Below are positions 58,848-64,000 of a stretch of 64,000 nt of DNA, in pieces. Below the pieces are notes generated by a model. That model was not told the DNA's origin and searched no databases. It saw only the letters and a program-made list of their open reading frames with translations. A program made the translations under genes and the position numbers. The DNA is taken from assembly GCF_003285265.1 (NCBI RefSeq), contig NZ_CP030239.1:1426001-1490000 (forward strand). Reading direction: 5' to 3'. Each line of letters starts with the position of its first letter. Position 1 is the stretch's first letter. Origin of the DNA: Paracoccus mutanolyticus. GTDB taxonomy: Bacteria > Pseudomonadota > Alphaproteobacteria > Rhodobacterales > Rhodobacteraceae.

Positions 58848-61800
58848 GACACGGCCTCCCCGGTCGCGGGTTCGATATTGACAAGGAACGCCTTGAACTC
58901 CGGCGTTTCCACGTTTGCGTCACCGACGAAGGGCGTCAGGCTGTTCGGCCCCCAGCCCTTGCGCGCCGCGCCCACAAACCCCCAGTGCAGCGGGATGCCC
59001 ACCACATGGACCAGCTTGTCGCCGCATTGCAGCGGGCGGATGCGCTTGGTCACCAGCGCCTTGGCCTTGATCGAGCCGCGCTTGGACCAGACCCGCACCC
59101 AGCCGCCCCGGGTGATGCCCCGTTCGGCCGCCAGTTCCTCGCTGATCTCGACGAAGAATTCGGGCTGAAGCGCGGCATTGATGCGGTTGTTCTTGGTCCA
59201 GTAGTGGAAATGCTCGGTCAACCGATAGGAGGTGGCGACAAAGGGGAATTCGTCGCTGGTGCCGAATTGCTCGGCATCGTCGACAAAGACCCGCGCCACC
59301 GGGTTGCCCCGCATCCGGGCGTTGAACGGGTTGGCGATGGGGCTTTCAAAGGGCTCCATATGTGTCGGGAAGGGACCGTCGCGCATCATGCCCCGGGTAA
59401 ACAGGCGCGAGACGCCTTCCTGGTTCATGATGAAGGGGCCGATCTCGTCCGGCCTGGCGGTGGGGGCGATGTCGGGAATGTCGTAGCCCGTCCATTTCTC
59501 GCCGTTCCATTCCATCAGCTTGCGCGAGGGGTCCCAAGGCTTGCCCTGCATGTCCGCCGAGGCCCGGTTGTACAGGATCCGGCGGTTCAGCGGCCAGCTG
59601 TAGGTCCAGTTCAGATACATGCCGGTGTCGTCGGGATCGGTGTTGTCCCGCCGCGCCATCATGTTGCCTTCCTCGGTCCAGCAGCCCGAGAAGATCCAGC
59701 AGCCGCCCATGGTCGAGCCATCGTCGCGATACTGGCTGAAGTTCACCAGCTGCTTGCCGGCCGGCGTCAGCAGCTTGGTGGTGTCCTTGAGGTCATAGAC
59801 GTCGCGCAGCGCGCGGCCGTTCATTTCCTTGGCCAGTTCCTCGGCGGTGGGTTCGTTCGGATCGGCATAGTCCCAGGTCAGGTTCAGGATCGGATCGGGG
59901 AAGATCCCGCCCTCGTCCTGATAAAGCTTCTTCACCCGCAGGAAGATCTGCGACATGATCCAGGTGTCGCGCCTTGCCTGGCCCGGGGGCGTGCCCGCCG
60001 CCCAGTGCCATTGCAGCCAGCGCCCCGAGTTCACCAGCGAGCCGTCGTCTTCGGCAAAGCAGGTGGTCGGCAGCTGGATCACCTCGGTCTGGATCGAGGC
60101 GGTGTCCACGTCGTTGTGTTCGCCGTGGTTTTCCCAGAACCGGGCGGTTTCGGTCTCCAGCGGGTCCATGATGACCAGAAGCTTGAGCTTGCTCAGGGCC
60201 TCGGTCAGCTTGGCGCGGTTCGGGAAGGCCAGCAGGGGGTTGAAGCCCTGGCAGAAATAGTTGGTGATCTGCCCGGCCTTCATCAGCTCGAACATGCGCA
60301 GGATGTCATAGGTGGGCACGTCGAGCTTGGGCAGGTAGTGATAGGCCCAGTCGTTTTCGACCCTGGCGGCATCGCCCCACATGGCCTTCATGAAGCTGAC
60401 CATGAACTTGGGATAGTTCTGCCAGTAGCTGGTCTGGCCCGGCCGCAAGGGCTTGAAGTTCCGGCTGGACATGTAGGTCGCCCAGTCGGCTTCCTTTTCC
60501 GTGGGCATGTTCAAATAGCCCGGGATCAGGTTCGACATCAGCCCGATGTCGGTCAGGCCCTGAATGTTGGAATGCCCGCGCAAGGCGTTCATGCCGCCGC
60601 CCCGGACGCCGATGTTGCCCAGGATCAGCTGCAGCATGGCCATGCCGCGGATGTTCTGCGCGCCCTTGGCATGCTGCGTCCAGCCAAGCGCATACATCGA
60701 GGTCATGGTCTTGTCGGGCGCCGAACATTCGCCGATCATCTGCGCGATCTTCAGGAAGCGGTCGCTGGGGGTGCCGCAGACCTGTTCGACCAGTTCGGGC
60801 GTATAGCGCGAGACGTGTTCCTTGAGCAGGTTCCAGACGCAGCGCGGGTTCTGCAGCGTCATGTCGACCTGGGCAAAGCCGTCATCGCCAATGACATAAT
60901 CCCAGCTGGACTTGTCATAGTCGCGCTTTTCCGGGTCGTAGCCGGAAAACAGCCCGTCGCTCCAGCCGAACTCGTCCTTCACGATGAAGGCCGCGTTGGT
61001 GAAGTTCTTGACGTATTCCCACTGGACCTTGTCGTTCTGGATCATCCAGTTGATGAGCGCCATCAGGAAGGTGATGTCGGACCCCGGCCGGATCGGCGCG
61101 TAATAGTCGGACACGGAGGCCGTGCGCGTGAACCTCGGGTCCACGACGATCAGCTTGGCGCCGCGATGCGCCTTGGCCTCGGTCACCCATTTGAAGCCGC
61201 AGGGATGGGCTTCGGCGGCGTTGCCGCCCATGACGATCACCAGGTCGGTGTTCTTGATGTCAGTCCATGGATTGGTCATCGCTCCACGGCCAAAGGTCGG
61301 GCCCAAACTGGACACCGTGGGGCCGTGTCAAACGCGCGCCTGATTGTCGAAACCGACGATTCCCATGGACCGGACCGTCTTGTAGGTCAGCCAGGCCGTT
61401 TCGTTCGTGGTGGCCGACGCGGCCAGAAATCCGGTCGTCGTCCAGCGGTTGACCGTGACGCCCGCGTCATTGGTCAGGACCATGTTCGCGTCGCGGTCGT
61501 CCTTGAGCGCGCGGGCGATCTTGTCCAGGGCGTCGTCCCAGCTGATCTCCTCGAACCCGGCGGCGCCGGGGCGGCGGATGCGGGGCGTGGTCAGGCGGGT
61601 TTCGGAATGAACGATGTCCTTCAGCGCCGCGCCCTTGGGGCACAGCGTGCCGCGGTTCGTCGGGTGGTCGGCATCGCCCTCGATATGGGTGATGACCGCC
61701 TGTTCGCCGGCCGCCACGTCACCCTTGGAATAGATCAGGATGCCGCATGCGACCGAGCAATAGGTGCAGGTGTTGCGTGTCTCGGTGGTCGAGGCCAGCT

Positions 61801-61930
61801 TGAAGGCGCGCACATGCGCCTGTTCCGCTGCCTCGGCGTCGCCGAAGCCCAAGGCCCCCAGCGACGTCGCCGCGACACCCGCACCCGCAATTTTCAGGAA
61901 ACTGCGGCGTGAGAGGTCGATGTTCATCAA
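58844..61930 (-). CDS. fdhA: Formate dehydrogenase catalytic (alpha) subunit, selenoprotein
   Basis: 1028 residues with one in-frame TGA (61330-61328) read as selenocysteine. The periplasmic enzyme oxidises formate to CO2. Signal: [20 protein letters not shown] (Tat, residues 5-24). The [4Fe-4S] motif is [13 protein letters not shown] with a later GTLCPKG. The active-site stretch is [22 protein letters not shown], the same setting as in E. coli FdnG. The molybdopterin domain ([38 protein letters not shown]) and the C-terminal domain follow. It overlaps fdhB by 4 nt. Gene callers will split it at the TGA. Confidence 0.93.
61311..61330 (-). promoter_or_regulatory. UGA codon and putative bacterial SECIS hairpin of fdhA
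   Basis: Immediately at and after the TGA, GACAC (61329-61325) can pair with GTGTC (61315-61311) around a 9-nt loop GGCCCCACG. SelB recognises such a hairpin just downstream of the UGA. The stem was found by eye; a longer stem may be the real element. Confidence 0.55.
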
Positions 61931-62013
61931 ACCCTCCTTTTGCCTGTCGTATAGATAGGTATGAGCGAAGATTGGCCCGGTATGGCAGTCCTGTCAAGCG
62001 AACGGACGCCGAA

Positions 62014-62037
62014 GGGGCGGGTTCCGAAGCCCGCCCC
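62014..62037 (-). terminator. Hairpin after gbcB
   Basis: Perfect 8-bp stem GGGGCGGG (62014-62021) with CCCGCCCC (62030-62037), 32 nt after the gbcB stop. No T run follows on the minus strand, so it may act as an mRNA end or weak terminator. It separates gbcB from fdhA. Confidence 0.5.
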
Positions 62038-62068
62038 CCGATCGTGAAAACGGCCTTCTGATCGCCGC

Positions 62069-63145
62069 TCAGACCTCGACGGCAATGGCGCCGATGGGGT
62101 GCGAACAGCAGGCCAGGATATAGCCTTCCTCGATGTCCTCGTCGGTGATGCCGCCATTGTGAACCATGTGCACCTCGCCCGAGGTCTTCTTGATCCTGCA
62201 GGTGCCGCAAAGGCCAAAGGTGCAACCCGAGGGGATGTTCAGCCCATTGGCCTTGGCCACCGCCAGGACGGTGTCGGTCTCGGCGCATTTCGCCGTGATG
62301 CCCGAAGCGGCGAAGGTGATCTGGGCCGCGCTGTCCTCGTCGGGGACCACATCGTCCAGGACGGGGGCATCGGCCTCGTTGCGGATGGGCGCGCCGAAGC
62401 TTTCCTGGTGATAGCGGTCCATGTCATAGCCAAGCGCGATCAGCATGTCGCGCACCGCCTGCATGAAGGGCTCGGGGCCGCAGCAGAAGACTTCGCGTTC
62501 CAGGTAATCGGGCGCCATCAGGCCCAGCATGATCTGGTTCAGGCGGCCGCGATAGCCGTGCCAGGTGCGGAACGGGTCCGATTCCTCGACCGTGAAGCGC
62601 AGCTGCAGGCCGGGCACCCGGTCGGCCATGCCTTCCAGCCGCTGGCGAAAGATGATGTCGCTGGGCGCGCGGGCGGCATGGACGAAGACGATGTCCGGCA
62701 TCTCGCCCGAATCCCAGGCCCAGGTGGTCATCGACATCATCGGCGTGATGCCCGACCCCGCCGAGATCATCAGGTATTTCGGCGCCTCGTGGCGCAGAAA
62801 GCTGAAGATGCCGGCGGGCCCGAAGGCTTTCAGCCGCATGCCGGGGCGCAGGTGATCCAGCATCCAGCGCGTGCCGATGCTGCCCATCTGCGCCTTGACC
62901 GTGACCGAGATCGACAGCGGCCGCGACGGGCTGGAGCTGATCGTGTAGGTCCGCTGCACGTTCCCGCCCGGCACCGGCAGGTCCAGCGTGATGAACTGGC
63001 CCGGCTGATAATCGAACCAGGCCCCCGACGGTGCGCGGAAGGTGAAGGTGGCGGTGTCCGATGTCTCGGGCACCACCATCGCGCATTCCAGCAACTCGTC
63101 GTCCTTCCACGGCTTGTCGCCGAATGCCTTGACCAGAACCGCCAT
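62069..63145 (-). CDS. gbcB: Glycine betaine monooxygenase reductase component GbcB-like
   Basis: 358-residue flavin and [2Fe-2S] reductase that passes electrons from NAD(P)H to the Rieske oxygenase. Domains: FAD-binding (YQPGQFITLDLPV, RTYTISSSPSRPLS), NAD-binding (MISAGSGITPMMSM, FCCGPEPFMQAV) and a C-terminal plant-type ferredoxin with CTFGLCGTCRIKK. The start overlaps the upstream oxygenase stop by one base (TAATG). Confidence 0.88.
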   Translation of the reverse strand: MAVLVKAFGDKPWKDDELLECAMVVPETSDTATFTFRAPSGAWFDYQPGQFITLDLPVPGGNVQRTYTISSSPSRPLSISVTVKAQMGSIGTRWMLDHLRPGMRLKAFGPAGIFSFLRHEAPKYLMISAGSGITPMMSMTTWAWDSGEMPDIVFVHAARAPSDIIFRQRLEGMADRVPGLQLRFTVEESDPFRTWHGYRGRLNQIMLGLMAPDYLEREVFCCGPEPFMQAVRDMLIALGYDMDRYHQESFGAPIRNEADAPVLDDVVPDEDSAAQITFAASGITAKCAETDTVLAVAKANGLNIPSGCTFGLCGTCRIKKTSGEVHMVHNGGITDEDIEEGYILACCSHPIGAIAVEV

Positions 63146-64000
63146 TATTCGGCCGCCATGGCCGGGCTGGGGGTCAGGTGCTTTTGCATGTGCCGCACAT
63201 ACCAGTCGACGAAGTGGATCACGCCTTCCTCCTGCGTGGGGGAATAGGGCCCGGGCTGATAGGCGGGCGACAGGATGCCCTTCTGGTTTTCCTCGACCAC
63301 GCGGCGATCCTCGTCATTGGTGGCGAGCCACACCTCGGTCAGGGTTTTCAGGTCGTAATCCTTGCCCTCGACAGCGTCCTTGTGGACCAGCCACTTGCTG
63401 GTCACCTCGGTTTCGGTCGGGCTGATCGGCAGCAGGCGGAACACGATGGCGTGGTCGGGCAGGAAGTGGTTCCAGCTGGACGGGAAGTGATAGAACATCA
63501 GGCTGCCCGCGTCGTTCCAGGGCATGGTGCCCATGCGGCGCGCGACGGCCGCCTTGGTCGACATGGTGAAGCTTTCGGCATTGTCCAGCAGCGGAACCCG
63601 CGCCAGACGCCACTGCATGTCGGCCTGGTTCACGAAACGCGCGGGCACGCCCGCCTTGTCGCAGCGGTCCCAATGGGCCAGGATTTCCGGCGAGGCGGCG
63701 TTCGGCCCCTCCATCACCGTCATCAGCGGGTTGTCGGAATAGGTCCGGCAGAGCGAGGGGTGGCTGCCGCCGCAGTGATAGCATTCGCGGTTGTTCTCGA
63801 TCACCAGCTTCCAGTTGCCGTTCTCGATGATGGTCGAGGAGAAGGCCACCTTGGCATCCGCCAGGCCCGAGGGCGCCAGATAGGGGATCAGGTTCTTGCC
63901 CAGTTCGGCGATCGAGGGCGGCACCTCGGCCAGGCAGACAAAGACCATGCCATTCAGGTCGACGCAATGCACCGGCTTGAGCCCGAACTTGGACGCATCG
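63145..64000 (-). CDS. gbcA: Rieske oxygenase alpha subunit, glycine betaine monooxygenase GbcA-like (partial)
   Basis: C-terminal part of a Rieske non-haem iron oxygenase; the Rieske domain is beyond the right edge. Visible: the mononuclear iron site region ENNRECYHCGGSHPSLCRTY, then FYHFPSSWNHFLPDHAIVFR, and the typical end VDWYVRHMQKHL. The oxygenase removes a methyl group from glycine betaine as formaldehyde, giving dimethylglycine. Related stachydrine demethylases cannot be excluded. Coupled to gbcB. Confidence 0.85.
   Translation of the reverse strand, partial: DASKFGLKPVHCVDLNGMVFVCLAEVPPSIAELGKNLIPYLAPSGLADAKVAFSSTIIENGNWKLVIENNRECYHCGGSHPSLCRTYSDNPLMTVMEGPNAASPEILAHWDRCDKAGVPARFVNQADMQWRLARVPLLDNAESFTMSTKAAVARRMGTMPWNDAGSLMFYHFPSSWNHFLPDHAIVFRLLPISPTETEVTSKWLVHKDAVEGKDYDLKTLTEVWLATNDEDRRVVEENQKGILSPAYQPGPYSPTQEEGVIHFVDWYVRHMQKHLTPSPAMAAE

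Noticed and set aside
61328..61330. fdhA split into two genes by a nonsense mutation
   Set aside because: The TGA is at the conserved Sec site of FdnG-type enzymes and selA, selB and selC are present, so recoding is the better reading.
58985..61912. 975-codon plus-strand frame opposite fdhA
   Set aside because: Antisense shadow of the formate dehydrogenase gene; composition is Val/Gly/His/Arg-rich with no domain.
1..64000. CRISPR array, rRNA genes or plasmid origin
   Set aside because: No regularly spaced repeats, rRNA signatures or iteron-rep arrangement were seen; the tandem repeat at 45602 has just two units.

Overview
The window is high-GC alphaproteobacterial chromosome, most likely from Paracoccus or a close relative in the Rhodobacterales. 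Markers for this are an sqdBDC sulfolipid operon, a PhyR-NepR-EcfG general stress module, a TsaE-AmgK fusion beside murU, addBA, and a selenocysteine formate dehydrogenase cluster. The genus is inferred from family knowledge, not from a search.

Layout. 1-25.9 kb is ordinary core genome: addA (runs off the left edge), addB, murU, tsaE-amgK and dapB on the minus strand; rbfA, a phosphodiester glycosidase and truB on the plus strand; a long minus-strand run (GFA, MBL hydrolase, rluA, lysE, GFA, free Met-R-SO reductase, sqdC, sqdD, sqdB); then rrf2, aroE, coaE, dnaQ and yihY (plus), a broken histidine kinase with ecfG and nepR (minus), phyR (plus), a nitronate monooxygenase and a broken aldo/keto reductase (minus). 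25.9-46.0 kb (element A) starts with a dead tyrosine integrase and then holds IS5-family copies and many short gene fragments. The only complete gene recognised there is one IS5-type transposase. 46.0-52.9 kb (element B) is a compact prophage-like element with an intact integrase, an AlpA-type regulator, ribbon-helix-helix repressors around a palindromic operator, BrnTA and a tail protein. 52.9-64 kb is core again: selB, selA, fdhE, fdhC, fdhB, fdhA, then gbcB and gbcA (runs off the right edge).

The central observation concerns selC, the tRNA-Sec gene, which originally lay just downstream of selB. It has been targeted from both sides. Element A is bounded by a 92-bp repeat containing the 3' half of selC. 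Element B is bounded by a 44-bp repeat of the 5' half. The two repeats overlap by only 8 bp, in the anticodon arm. The one complete tRNA-Sec now lies between the two elements, 76 nt downstream of the element B integrase gene and 6.9 kb away from selB. The tRNA needed to decode the UGA of fdhA may therefore depend on transcription from a mobile element.

Two cautions apply. Many genes outside the elements (addA, addB, murU, rluA, sqdC, the aldo/keto reductase, fdhE, selB) carry one or more small indels, often a missing base in a run of G or C, so some 'pseudogenes' may be consensus errors. The fragment mosaic in element A could also contain assembly artefacts. Frames and motifs were read by eye; no alignment or structure prediction was run.
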